35,253 nucleotides of DNA from Candidatus Saccharimonadota bacterium (GTDB taxonomy: Bacteria; Patescibacteriota; Saccharimonadia; Saccharimonadales; UBA4665): NCBI GenBank assembly GCA_018062785.1, contig JAGORO010000012.1, forward strand, positions 1 to 35,253, written 5' to 3'. A program made the translations under genes and the position numbers. The notes under the pieces were generated by a model. It saw only the letters and a list, made by a program, of their open reading frames with translations. It ran no database searches and was not told where the DNA came from. Within the stretch, counting starts at the first letter, position 1. Each line of letters opens with the position of its first letter. Below, piece after piece: positions 17,608-23,919 of this stretch.

Positions 17608-17775
17608 ATGAGTGACGATTTTGAGCCCTATACCGAGATGGTTAAGGAGAGGGCCCCAGGGCTATTTTGTGAAGTTTGTGGGTTTTACCCGATTGAACCA
17701 GTGCATGGTCACTTTGCCTGCCCGTCATGCAAAAACATTACCAAATGCTGCGAAGGCCTCCCGCAGGATGTCTAG
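17608..17775 (+). CDS. Small zinc-ribbon protein, 55 residues
   Basis: A short gene with a clear zinc-binding pattern: C21-x2-C24 (CEVC), C38-x2-C41 (CPSC), with H33, H35 and C47-C48 nearby. The N-terminal 20 residues are acidic. No ribosome site is visible; a TATACT box 9 nt before the ATG suggests a near-leaderless message. It starts 15 bases after the riboswitch-controlled gene, which itself ends in a Cys/His tail, and overlaps the longest-start version of the NadD-like gene by 8 bp. The reading frame is different from the longer frame that covers it, and the cysteine spacing argues that this one is real. Function unknown. Confidence 0.72.
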   Translation: MSDDFEPYTEMVKERAPGLFCEVCGFYPIEPVHGHFACPSCKNITKCCEGLPQDV

Positions 17776-18469
17776 CGGAAAAGAACAGCATCACAATGGT
17801 GTGAGGTTAGACCTCACACCAAAAAATGCCATCCAAAGGGGTAAATTCCATGTAAATGCTCGTGGTGTGAGGTCTAACCTTTCACCAAAGAGGGTAGGGG
17901 TGTTTGCGGGGAGTTTTGATCCAGTACACGCGGGGCATATTACGTTTACATTACAGGCCATCGAAGTTAGCCAACTTGACCGCGTATACTTCATGCCCGA
18001 GCGTGAGCCGCGCGGCAAAAAGACTGAGTACTATGGGCATAGAGTGGCAATGCTTTCACGGGCCTTGAGGCCATACGGGAGAATGTTTGTGTTGGAGACC
18101 GTAGAAAAACAGTTTGTAGTGCGACGTACGCTTGCGCACCTTCGGCAGCAGTTCCCCAATGCTAGGTTTGTATTTTTGCTTGGCTCTGATACGGCGAAAG
18201 GGCTTACTGCTTGGCCTCACGTAAAGAGACTACTTGGGGAGGGTGAGCTTTGCATTGCTCTGCGCAAAAAGGACACGAAGCAGGAAATGCATCAGGCACT
18301 AGATCTTCTGCCGATACCCCCAGCCGGTTTAGTCTTACTCGAGGGAGTAGAAAAGCACGTCTCATCGTCGTCGATACGCATGGCCTTAGCGAGCGGTACA
18401 GGGGCTATCGGGTTGCTCAAAAGTGTCTACTATTATGCGCGCCGCGAATGGCTATATCTGCATAACTAG
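17768..18469 (+). CDS. NadD-like nucleotidyltransferase with repeat-encoded N-terminus
   Basis: A cytidylyltransferase-fold enzyme resembling nicotinate-nucleotide adenylyltransferase. GSFDPVHAGH (49-57 in this numbering) carries the HxGH nucleotide site, FLLGSDTAKGLTAW is the NadD-type central motif, and VSSSSIR replaces the usual ISxTxIR near the end. About 190 residues from GVFAGSF, normal for NadD. The start is unclear: ATG 17768 overlaps the zinc-ribbon stop and adds 44 residues, partly encoded by two palindromic elements (peptides GVRLDLTP and GVRSNLSP). GTG codons at 17801 and 17867 lie inside those palindromes. NAD synthesis is likely, but a different nucleotidyl transfer cannot be excluded. 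Confidence 0.78.
   Translation: MSSGKEQHHNGVRLDLTPKNAIQRGKFHVNARGVRSNLSPKRVGVFAGSFDPVHAGHITFTLQAIEVSQLDRVYFMPEREPRGKKTEYYGHRVAMLSRALRPYGRMFVLETVEKQFVVRRTLAHLRQQFPNARFVFLLGSDTAKGLTAWPHVKRLLGEGELCIALRKKDTKQEMHQALDLLPIPPAGLVLLEGVEKHVSSSSIRMALASGTGAIGLLKSVYYYARREWLYLHN
17798..17820 (+). repeat. Palindromic element copy B
   Basis: Perfect 10-bp arms GGTGTGAGGT and ACCTCACACC around the 3-nt loop TAG. It lies in frame in the extended N-terminus of the NadD-like gene. Confidence 0.9.
17864..17886 (+). repeat. Palindromic element copy C, opposite orientation
   Basis: GGTGTGAGGT, loop CTA, ACCTTTCACC: the same element with the loop read from the other strand and two mismatches in the right arm. It is 43 bp after copy B and ends 14 bp before the conserved part of the NadD-like gene. 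Confidence 0.88.
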
Positions 18470-18515
18470 CCAAATCAATCTATAAATTGCGTACAAAATT
18501 ACTACGCTATCGCAC

Positions 18516-18545
18516 TTGAAAAAACAGAGGTAATTGCCGTATAAT
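18516..18545 (+). promoter_or_regulatory. Strong promoter
   Basis: TTGAAA (18516-18521) and TATAAT (18540-18545) with an 18-bp spacer, the best -35/-10 pair in this gap. Predicted start near 18552. Confidence 0.6.
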
Positions 18546-18551
18546 CGTAAG

Positions 18552-18660
18552 TACTTTAGCGGTGTGATGCGAGCACCTTAGAGACAAAAACAATCAAAAT
18601 ACATAATTGCCACTATGCCCATTTGGGTCGATGGAGCTATTGGTGGCAGGAGAACTAATA
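18552..18660 (+). ncRNA. Structured leader RNA of a small gene
   Basis: About 109 nt from the predicted start to the small ORF. GGTG/CACC near 18561-18577 and TGCCAC (18608-18613) with GTGGCA (18643-18648) can pair; a CCC/GGG hairpin lies inside the second. The closing strand GTGGCA abuts the ribosome site AGGAG (18649-18653), so folding could control translation. I could not match it to a known riboswitch class. Confidence 0.4.
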
Positions 18661-18784
18661 ATGTCAATTTCAGTTAGATCGGTTCACGAGAGGTCTTCCT
18701 TGGTACGCGTACGAGTATCGCGACCAGGATGGCAGCAGTACATACACTATTAATAGAGACAAACATACACGGCCCCACCTGTGA
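18661..18784 (+). pseudogene. Small CDS that appears frameshifted
   Basis: An ATG at 18661 has AGGAG seven bases upstream. Its own frame stops after 30 residues (18753) with a basic, unremarkable peptide. Shifting by one base inside AATTTC (18666-18671) opens a second frame that runs to TGA at 18782-18784 and reads as a convincing aromatic/charged peptide, for example LDRFTRGLPWYAYEYRDQDG. The second frame has no start codon of its own; a stop at 18659-18661 closes it upstream. So either a +1 frameshift is used, or one base is extra in the sequence, or the gene is broken. The product would be about 40 residues. Function unknown. Confidence 0.45.
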
Positions 18785-18850
18785 CGGGGTCCCTCCGGCT
18801 TGTTTTTCTCATCACTCACGATCGTTCGCTGCTCTTTTCAATCAGCTGTA

Positions 18851-18883
18851 AAAATATTCCCGAACTAAATTCGGGAATATTTT
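18851..18883. terminator. Strong bidirectional terminator
   Basis: A perfect 14-bp inverted repeat (AAAATATTCCCGAA / TTCGGGAATATTTT) with a 5-nt loop. The A-rich start and T-rich end allow it to work on both strands. Confidence 0.75.
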
Positions 18884-18925
18884 AGATTTCATAACTGCGC
18901 GCGAAGCACGTAAGCCTAATCAATG

Positions 18926-18942
18926 GTGCGGTTCCACCGCAC
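18926..18942. repeat. Hairpin GTGCGGT/ACCGCAC
   Basis: A perfect 7-bp GC-rich stem with a TCC loop, followed on the plus strand by ACATCTTTC. It may be a weak second terminator. Confidence 0.45.
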
Positions 18943-18962
18943 ACATCTTTCTTCCTGCCCAT

Positions 18963-18992
18963 AAACCAACATCATGGCTCAGATGTTGGTTT
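18963..18992. repeat. Hairpin AAACCAACATC/GATGTTGGTTT
   Basis: A perfect 11-bp stem with an 8-nt loop, followed by GTCTT. The A-rich 5' and T-rich 3' ends resemble a terminator. The remaining stretch 18993-19181 shows no gene; a short ACCAG/CTGGT hairpin followed by Ts lies near 19108-19124 and a T6 tract on the minus strand at 19160-19155 may end the DsbA-like gene. Confidence 0.5.
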
Positions 18993-19181
18993 GTCTTACA
19001 ACTCGCCTGTTAGGGTCGGCAAAACTCTGTTTGAGAAAAAGAACGGTATATGTAACTATTCCTTTTCCGAGTCGCTTTGTCGGTTGTGACAAGCAACAAT
19101 CAGCTGACCAGTCGCTGGTTTTTCGGCCGAGGTTTTATCCACCTTTGGCGATACAAAAAAGTCCGGCGAGCCCTCCCTTAT

Positions 19182-19835
19182 TTATTTCTTAAGCGCTTCG
19201 TCGAGAAGTTTGCCGATAGCTTCAGCCGAGGGCTGGCTATCCGCACCGGTCATCTTGCCGTTATCAATTTGTTTGCCGTTTATGAAAAATGTAGGCGTCG
19301 AAACCTGAATTTTGAGCTTTTCGAACGCGGTACGATCGGCTGCGATGGCGTCATTGACCGCGACACTCTTAAAGTCGGTTTTGTACTTCGCTTCATTTAG
19401 GCCAATCTGGCGAGCATAAACAGCTAGTCTTTCGGTCGGATCTTTGTCTGCGGTCCATGCTGTCCAGTTCGATTGTGCATACAACAGGTCGTGCATTTCC
19501 CAGAATTTACCCTGTTTGCTAGCAGCTTCGGCCGCGCGTGCAGCAGCCATGGCATTTGGGTGGATTTGAGTAATTGGCAGGTTACGGAACTGAAACTTTA
19601 CGCGGTCGCCATAGGTTTTTCTGGCTTCGGCAATGGCCGGCTCGAAGCTTGCACAAGCAGGGCACTGAAAGTCACCGTACTCTAAGAAGGTTACTTTGCT
19701 ATCCAGCTTGCCAGTGACGTTCTCGGTCGGCTTGACGCTGGTCTGTTGCGCATCTTTTTTCTGATTGCTCACAAAAACAAAACCACCAAAACCAACTAGA
19801 ATCAAAACCAAGAATGTTAAAAATCGTTTATCCAC
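19182..19835 (-). CDS. DsbA-like thiol-disulfide oxidoreductase, membrane-anchored
   Basis: A 217-residue thioredoxin-fold protein held outside the cell by an N-terminal helix (residues 5-23). The redox motif is C58-P-A-C61, and the cis-proline is P181 in VSTPTFFING. The helical insertion between them (about 90-150) is of DsbA/DSBA_2 (PF13462-like) type. It probably forms or reshuffles disulfides in secreted proteins. The start is GTG at 19835 with GGAGGAG nine bases upstream; a TGC-TATATT extended -10 box lies at 19872-19867. It is divergent from the CBS-domain gene, with the two promoters only about 15 bp apart. Confidence 0.9.
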   Translation of the reverse strand: MDKRFLTFLVLILVGFGGFVFVSNQKKDAQQTSVKPTENVTGKLDSKVTFLEYGDFQCPACASFEPAIAEARKTYGDRVKFQFRNLPITQIHPNAMAAARAAEAASKQGKFWEMHDLLYAQSNWTAWTADKDPTERLAVYARQIGLNEAKYKTDFKSVAVNDAIAADRTAFEKLKIQVSTPTFFINGKQIDNGKMTGADSQPSAEAIGKLLDEALKK

Positions 19836-19866
19836 GTGACGTTACTCCTCCTCTACGTTCTCTCCC

Positions 19867-19872
19867 AATATA
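19867..19872 (-). promoter_or_regulatory. Extended -10 box of the DsbA-like gene
   Basis: TATATT preceded by TGC on the minus strand; the leader of about 25 nt carries GGAGGAG. Confidence 0.5.
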
Positions 19873-19885
19873 GCACAGATTGCCG

Positions 19886-19891
19886 TACAAT
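19886..19891 (+). promoter_or_regulatory. -10 box of the CBS-domain gene, near-leaderless
   Basis: TACAAT preceded by CCG, with 8 nt to the ATG at 19900; predicted start about 19898. Confidence 0.45.
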
Positions 19892-19899
19892 AATGAGTG

Positions 19900-20958
19900 A
19901 TGACACTATTTATTCTTGGGTTGCTATGTCTTTTGCTTGCAGTCGTATTCGCAGCGATGTTTCGGGTGTATAACGTACAGTCAGCAAACGAACTAAAGCG
20001 ACAGGCACGAAAAGGCGAAGCAATCGCAGGCCTGCTATACAAAGCCGGTGCTTACGGCGAGAAAACCACTTTTGCCTTGATGGCACTATGCGTACTATGT
20101 GCTTACATCGGTGTGCTATTATTTGAAGCGGCACTAGGTACTCTACTGACTAGTGTGACTATCCTAGTGCTGCTGGTTGCTGCCGCAAAACTGATAACTG
20201 GAAAAGGTGGTGTAAGCAAGGCTGCCATCTGGCTCACTAGCAAAGTATCGCCAGTACTTGCGTGGACTATCGAGAGAGTTCATCCGGCTTTCGACTGGGT
20301 GTATAGGTTACTTCGCAAGCTTTTTCCTGTCTACATGCACAGCGGTATGTACGAGAAACAAGACTTGGTACGGCTGCTCGAAAAGCAACGACAACAGCCC
20401 GATAATCGGATTGCAAAAGGCGAGATAGACCTTATTACGCACGCACTCAGTTTTGGTGACAAAACGGTAGCCGATGCCCTCGTACCTAAAAGGGTGGTAA
20501 TTAGTGCCAGCGAGACCGAAGATATTGGGCCACTGCTCATGGATCGTTTGCACAGAAGTGGGCATAGCCGGTTCCCTATTTACGAAGGTAAAAGAGATAA
20601 CATCACGGGTGTTCTCTATCTGCGCGAACTCATCGAGCATAAAAGTGGCGGAGCGGTACGTGATGTCATGCGCCGTAAGGTGACGTACGTGCACGAGGAT
20701 TTTACGCTGTACCAAACGCTCCAAGCGTTCATCAAAACCAAGCAGCATCTTTTCGTGGTAGTCAATGAGTTCGAGGAATACGTCGGCATCATTACCATCG
20801 AGGATGTACTAGAGAGAGTCATTGGTAAGCTGATCGTCGATGAGTTTGACCGGTACGACGACCTTCGGGCAGTTGCTGCTGCCGCAGCCAAGAAGGAGCA
20901 CGCCAAAATAGCAAAAAACCATGCTGAAGCTCACGTTGAACCAACAGAGGTGGTATAA
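19900..20958 (+). CDS. CorC/HlyC-like membrane protein with CBS pair
   Basis: About 352 residues. The first 100 residues hold two or three hydrophobic helices with a short amphipathic stretch between them, comparable to the DUF21 membrane part of CNNM/CorC proteins but shortened. A CBS-domain pair follows (about 185-320): DKTVADALVPKRVVISASE, GHSRFPIYEGKRDNITGVLYLREL, and LFVVVNEFEEYVGIITIEDVLERVIG. The usual C-terminal CorC_HlyC domain is missing; an Ala/Lys/Glu-rich tail takes its place. Likely role is ion homeostasis (Mg or Co efflux in the family). GTG 19897 is an alternative start. An aspS promoter lies across the stop codon. Confidence 0.82.
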   Translation: MTLFILGLLCLLLAVVFAAMFRVYNVQSANELKRQARKGEAIAGLLYKAGAYGEKTTFALMALCVLCAYIGVLLFEAALGTLLTSVTILVLLVAAAKLITGKGGVSKAAIWLTSKVSPVLAWTIERVHPAFDWVYRLLRKLFPVYMHSGMYEKQDLVRLLEKQRQQPDNRIAKGEIDLITHALSFGDKTVADALVPKRVVISASETEDIGPLLMDRLHRSGHSRFPIYEGKRDNITGVLYLRELIEHKSGGAVRDVMRRKVTYVHEDFTLYQTLQAFIKTKQHLFVVVNEFEEYVGIITIEDVLERVIGKLIVDEFDRYDDLRAVAAAAAKKEHAKIAKNHAEAHVEPTEVV

Positions 20959-20959
20959 T
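20954..20959 (+). promoter_or_regulatory. Extended -10 box of the aspS leader
   Basis: TATAAT preceded by GTGG, the consensus form of the element seen before many genes here; predicted start about 20966, one base before the ATG of a 16-codon ORF. Confidence 0.6.
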
Positions 20960-20966
20960 ATCCGAC

Positions 20967-21017
20967 ATGTACACAGTTGGTCGAGTAAATAACATAAATC
21001 CGCGGGTTGGCTGCTAG
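20967..21017 (+). CDS. Possible 16-residue leader peptide of aspS
   Basis: MYTVGRVNNINPRVGC followed by TAG. The ATG falls where a leaderless message would begin. The peptide has no run of Asp codons (none at all), so it is not a classic aspartate attenuator. Its stop codon lies inside the left strand of the innermost helix of the structured leader, so translation of the ORF would melt that structure. It may be only a chance frame. Confidence 0.3.
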   Translation: MYTVGRVNNINPRVGC

Positions 21018-21071
21018 GCGACGACGCGCCTATATTGCACGCTATCAACCCTAAAGTGCCAAGTCGACCAA
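20977..21071 (+). ncRNA. Structured 5' leader of aspS
   Basis: A nested set of helices: TTGGTCGA (20977-20984) with TCGACCAA (21064-21071); GGGTTG (21004-21009) with CAACCC (21046-21051); TGC (21012-21014) with GCA (21037-21039); and TAGGCG (21015-21020) with CGCCTA (21027-21032) around an ACGACG loop. No T-box signature is present. The ribosome site of aspS (GAGGAA at 21082) lies just after the outer helix. Confidence 0.5.
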
Positions 21072-21094
21072 ACAATCTAACGAGGAATATCACT

Positions 21095-22861
21095 ATGAGA
21101 ACACTTGCGAGTGAAACTATTGAGAAAACTGGGCAGGAAGTAACTGCCATGGGGTGGGTGCAATCGCGCCGTGACCACGGCGGGCTTATCTTCGTCGACC
21201 TGCGTGATCACACCGGGCTCTTACAGCTCGTTTTTCATCCAGACAGCGCCGACACCTTTGCGTTGGCGGAAAGCTTGCGTGACGAATTTGTGATCGCGGC
21301 GACTGGTGAGGTCATGGAGCGTGCCGAAGGCCTCAAAAATCCGAACATCGCGAGCGGTGGCGTGGAGCTGAAGGTCCAAAACCTACGAATTCTTAACAAG
21401 GCCGAAACTTTGCCAATCCAGCCATTTGCCGAGAACCAGTCGGGTGAGGAGCTTCGACTCAAGTATCGCTACCTCGATCTACGGCGACCGAAGATGCAAC
21501 GTATGTTGCGCAAACGTGCCGAGTGTATAGACTACATGCGTTTGTACATGCAAAAAAACAGTTTCGTAGAAGTAACAACTCCAGTTTTAGCCAGCAGTAG
21601 CCCAGAGGGTGCGCGTGATTTCCTGATACCATCACGTTTGCATGCCGGTAAGTTCTATGCCCTGCCACAAGCACCGCAGCAGTTCAAGCAGCTGCTAATG
21701 GTCGGAGGCGTGCCGCGTTATTTCCAAGTCGCTGGTTGTTTCCGAGACGAAGATCCGCGAGCAGATCGCTGCTACGGCGAGTTCTACCAACTAGACATGG
21801 AGATGTCGTTTGTCGAAGACGGTGAAGAAGTGCGGGGTCTGATGGAACCACTTATCAAGAATCTCGTCACGGACTTTGCCGGCAAAACACTGCTTAGCGA
21901 AGACGTACCGCGCATTCCGTATGCCGAGGCAATGGAACGCTATGGTTCTGACAGACCAGACTTGCGGTTTGGCATGGAGCTTGTCGAGCTATCTGACGTG
22001 TTTAAAGATTCTGAATTTGGCGTTTTTAAAAACGCTGTCGCCGGCGGTGGAGCCGTTAAAGCAGTTTGCGTTAAGGGTGGCGCGAGTTTATCGCGTTCAC
22101 AAATTGATACGTTTACCGAAATTGCCAAAAGCGAAGGCGCGGGCGGCTTGGCCTATCTGACACACAAAGAGGGTGAAGTGGTGTCGCCAATCGCCAAATT
22201 TATGAATGAGAATGAGCTTACAGAGATAAAAGCACGATCCCAGGCGGAAGATGGGGATGCAGTGTTCTTCGGTGCTGATGCACGGGGAATCGTCAACAGG
22301 GTGCTTGGACGTCTGCGAAATGCATTTGCAGATCACTTTGAGCTCAAGGACCCCAACGTTATTTCACTGGCTTGGGTTATTGATTTTCCGTTTTATGAAC
22401 GAGATGAAAAGACCGGCAAACTCGATTTTGGCCACAACCCATTCAGTATGCCAAAGGGCGGCCTTAAGACGCTTGAAGAGACAGAAGATAAGCTGCAAAT
22501 TGTCGCGGATCAGTACGATATGGTTATGAATGGCTACGAGATTTGTAGCGGCGGTGTGCGTAACCATAACCCCGAAGTGCTTTACAAAGTGTTTGGGTTG
22601 CTTGATTTTACTCCCGAATACGTCGAGGAGAAGTTCGGCGCTATGCTCAACGCGTTTAAATACGGAGCACCGCCTCACGCTGGCTGCGCCTACGGCATCG
22701 ACCGAATGTTCATGGAGCTGATAGGCGAAAAGAATATTCGCGAGGTGGTGGCGTTCCCTAAGAACGGTTCTGGCCAAGATGTCATGATGAACTCGCCGAG
22801 TACGGTTGATGACATGCAGTTAAAAGAGTTGTCGATACTGTCGTCACAAACACATGAATAG
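21095..22861 (+). CDS. aspS: Aspartyl-tRNA synthetase
   Basis: Class II synthetase of about 588 residues, normal for the bacterial type. The anticodon-binding OB fold is at the N-terminus (GWVQSRRDHGGLIFVDLRD), the class II motif 2 region contains RYFQVAGCFRDEDPRADR followed by YGEFYQLDMEMSF, the GAD insertion lies around 290-400, and motif 3 is in YGIDRMFMELIG with AFPKNGSGQDVM close to the C-terminus. The ATG at 21095 has GAGGAA about eight bases upstream; an upstream TTG at 21035 would lie inside the structured leader. The end overlaps the next membrane gene by 8 bp. Whether it also charges tRNA-Asn cannot be judged here. Confidence 0.96.
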   Translation: MRTLASETIEKTGQEVTAMGWVQSRRDHGGLIFVDLRDHTGLLQLVFHPDSADTFALAESLRDEFVIAATGEVMERAEGLKNPNIASGGVELKVQNLRILNKAETLPIQPFAENQSGEELRLKYRYLDLRRPKMQRMLRKRAECIDYMRLYMQKNSFVEVTTPVLASSSPEGARDFLIPSRLHAGKFYALPQAPQQFKQLLMVGGVPRYFQVAGCFRDEDPRADRCYGEFYQLDMEMSFVEDGEEVRGLMEPLIKNLVTDFAGKTLLSEDVPRIPYAEAMERYGSDRPDLRFGMELVELSDVFKDSEFGVFKNAVAGGGAVKAVCVKGGASLSRSQIDTFTEIAKSEGAGGLAYLTHKEGEVVSPIAKFMNENELTEIKARSQAEDGDAVFFGADARGIVNRVLGRLRNAFADHFELKDPNVISLAWVIDFPFYERDEKTGKLDFGHNPFSMPKGGLKTLEETEDKLQIVADQYDMVMNGYEICSGGVRNHNPEVLYKVFGLLDFTPEYVEEKFGAMLNAFKYGAPPHAGCAYGIDRMFMELIGEKNIREVVAFPKNGSGQDVMMNSPSTVDDMQLKELSILSSQTHE

Positions 22862-23423
22862 TACAACTTTGGCTGCGTTAGGTATTGCCGCAGCCCTACT
22901 GAATATTCTCGGAACCATCCCCTATATCCGTGACATATTACGGGGTAAGACAAAGCCCGAGCGTATGACATGGTGGATTTGGGCTATGCTCATGGGAGTG
23001 ATTCTTGCGGCGCAGATTTCTGAGGGTGCCTCTTGGGCGATTATCTGGACTGCCACAACGGTCGTACTGATGGTCGCTATCGGAGTGCTATCCATCCGGT
23101 ATGGCTATGGTCGTATGGAGCGCCGAGATTACATTGCGCTATTGCTTGCTGTTACTGGGGTGATTTTGTGGAAAATCACCGAGAACGCTCTTGTTGCGGT
23201 TATGTTGGTGGTTGCTGTGGACGCCGTTGCGGCGTGGCTAACTGCCGTCAAGACATGGCGAGCGCCCCAGACCGAAACGCTGGTTTCGTGGGTAGCATCA
23301 ACCGCAGCTGCAGCGCTCAATATCCTTTCTGCGCATACGTTCAATCTGGTTATAATTGCCTACGCAGTATATGCGTTCGTGGCAAATGCAGTAATTACGA
23401 GCATACTCGTTAGTCGACGCTAA
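22854..23423 (+). CDS. PQ-loop/SemiSWEET-like membrane protein
   Basis: A 189-residue protein with six to seven hydrophobic segments. Two halves look alike: ALLNILGTIPYIRDILRGKTKPERMTWWIW at the start and DAVAAWLTAVKTWRAPQTETLVSWVAS later. Each has a helix, a short basic or Thr/Pro turn and a Trp-rich helix, as in PQ-loop and SemiSWEET repeats. Family members move sugars or amino acids, but no substrate is evident. The start codon lies inside the aspS 3' end (8-bp overlap), so expression is coupled to aspS. Confidence 0.65.
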   Translation: MNSTTLAALGIAAALLNILGTIPYIRDILRGKTKPERMTWWIWAMLMGVILAAQISEGASWAIIWTATTVVLMVAIGVLSIRYGYGRMERRDYIALLLAVTGVILWKITENALVAVMLVVAVDAVAAWLTAVKTWRAPQTETLVSWVASTAAAALNILSAHTFNLVIIAYAVYAFVANAVITSILVSRR

Positions 23424-23447
23424 GCGGAGCGGCCTTGAGGCTCACTA

Positions 23448-23858
23448 CTAGGTAAAGTCGTTTATTTCGGGATATAACACCGTGCAAAAGTTCCGTACCT
23501 GCAGTAGATCATCTCCGAATTGTGCAAGCTCATGAATTGGAACGCTAGCTAACTTCTTGGCAAGATCGGGATTTATGAGGGTTTCTGGATCTTGTGCGAT
23601 GCTCTCGCAAGTCGCTAAGAGGCCTTGATTAGAGCCGGCCGTTACCACCACAAAACCTTGGGAAGAAAAATCGCCATTTGTGACAACAGACGCAAATACC
23701 GCCAAGTCATTTTTTTGTATGCCGTGTGCCCAAAAAGGCGCTGGCGTGGGAGATTCGATACGGTTTATGGCAACGGGCTCTGGTATGCCGTCACGCAGAC
23801 CCACACACCTGTCGGCGACATCGATAGCATACACACGGTCTAATTCGAACGTAAACAT
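23448..23858 (-). CDS. Hypothetical protein, 136 residues
   Basis: I do not recognise it. A small soluble alpha/beta protein with an N-terminal half of strands (MFTFELDRVYAIDVADRCVG, DLAVFASVVTNGDFSSQGFVVVTAG) and a helical C-terminus. The reading frame is open from a TTG at 23894, but the ATG at 23858 is preceded by TACATT with seven bases between, the same near-leaderless layout as its neighbours. It is convergent with the PQ-loop gene. Confidence 0.65.
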   Translation of the reverse strand: MFTFELDRVYAIDVADRCVGLRDGIPEPVAINRIESPTPAPFWAHGIQKNDLAVFASVVTNGDFSSQGFVVVTAGSNQGLLATCESIAQDPETLINPDLAKKLASVPIHELAQFGDDLLQVRNFCTVLYPEINDFT

Positions 23859-23865
23859 ACCCAAC

Positions 23866-23871
23866 AATGTA
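23866..23871 (-). promoter_or_regulatory. -10 box of the 136-residue orphan, near-leaderless
   Basis: TACATT on the minus strand, preceded by ACG; predicted start one base before the ATG at 23858. Confidence 0.4.
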
Positions 23872-23919
23872 CGTTCGCCAAATACAAAACGCAAGCACGA
23901 GCATTTCTAGTGTAGGTTT

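Noticed and set aside
17612-17767. Longest-start version of the NadD-like gene
   Set aside because: This part overlaps the CxxC/CxxC small protein in another frame, whose cysteine pattern is much better supported.
18771-18807. GGCCCC/GGGGTC hairpin plus T5 as an intrinsic terminator
   Set aside because: The T-tract lies about 11 nt after the stem, too far for a normal terminator; the 14-bp stem at 18851 is the better stop.
18552-18810. tmRNA, RNase P RNA, SRP RNA or 6S RNA in the gene-poor stretch
   Set aside because: None of their conserved blocks (tRNA-like ends with GGTTCGA, GAGGAAAGTCC, GGAAGGAAGCA) is present.
20960-21094. T-box riboswitch before aspS
   Set aside because: No AGGGTGG-type antiterminator box or specifier loop signature; the structure is different.
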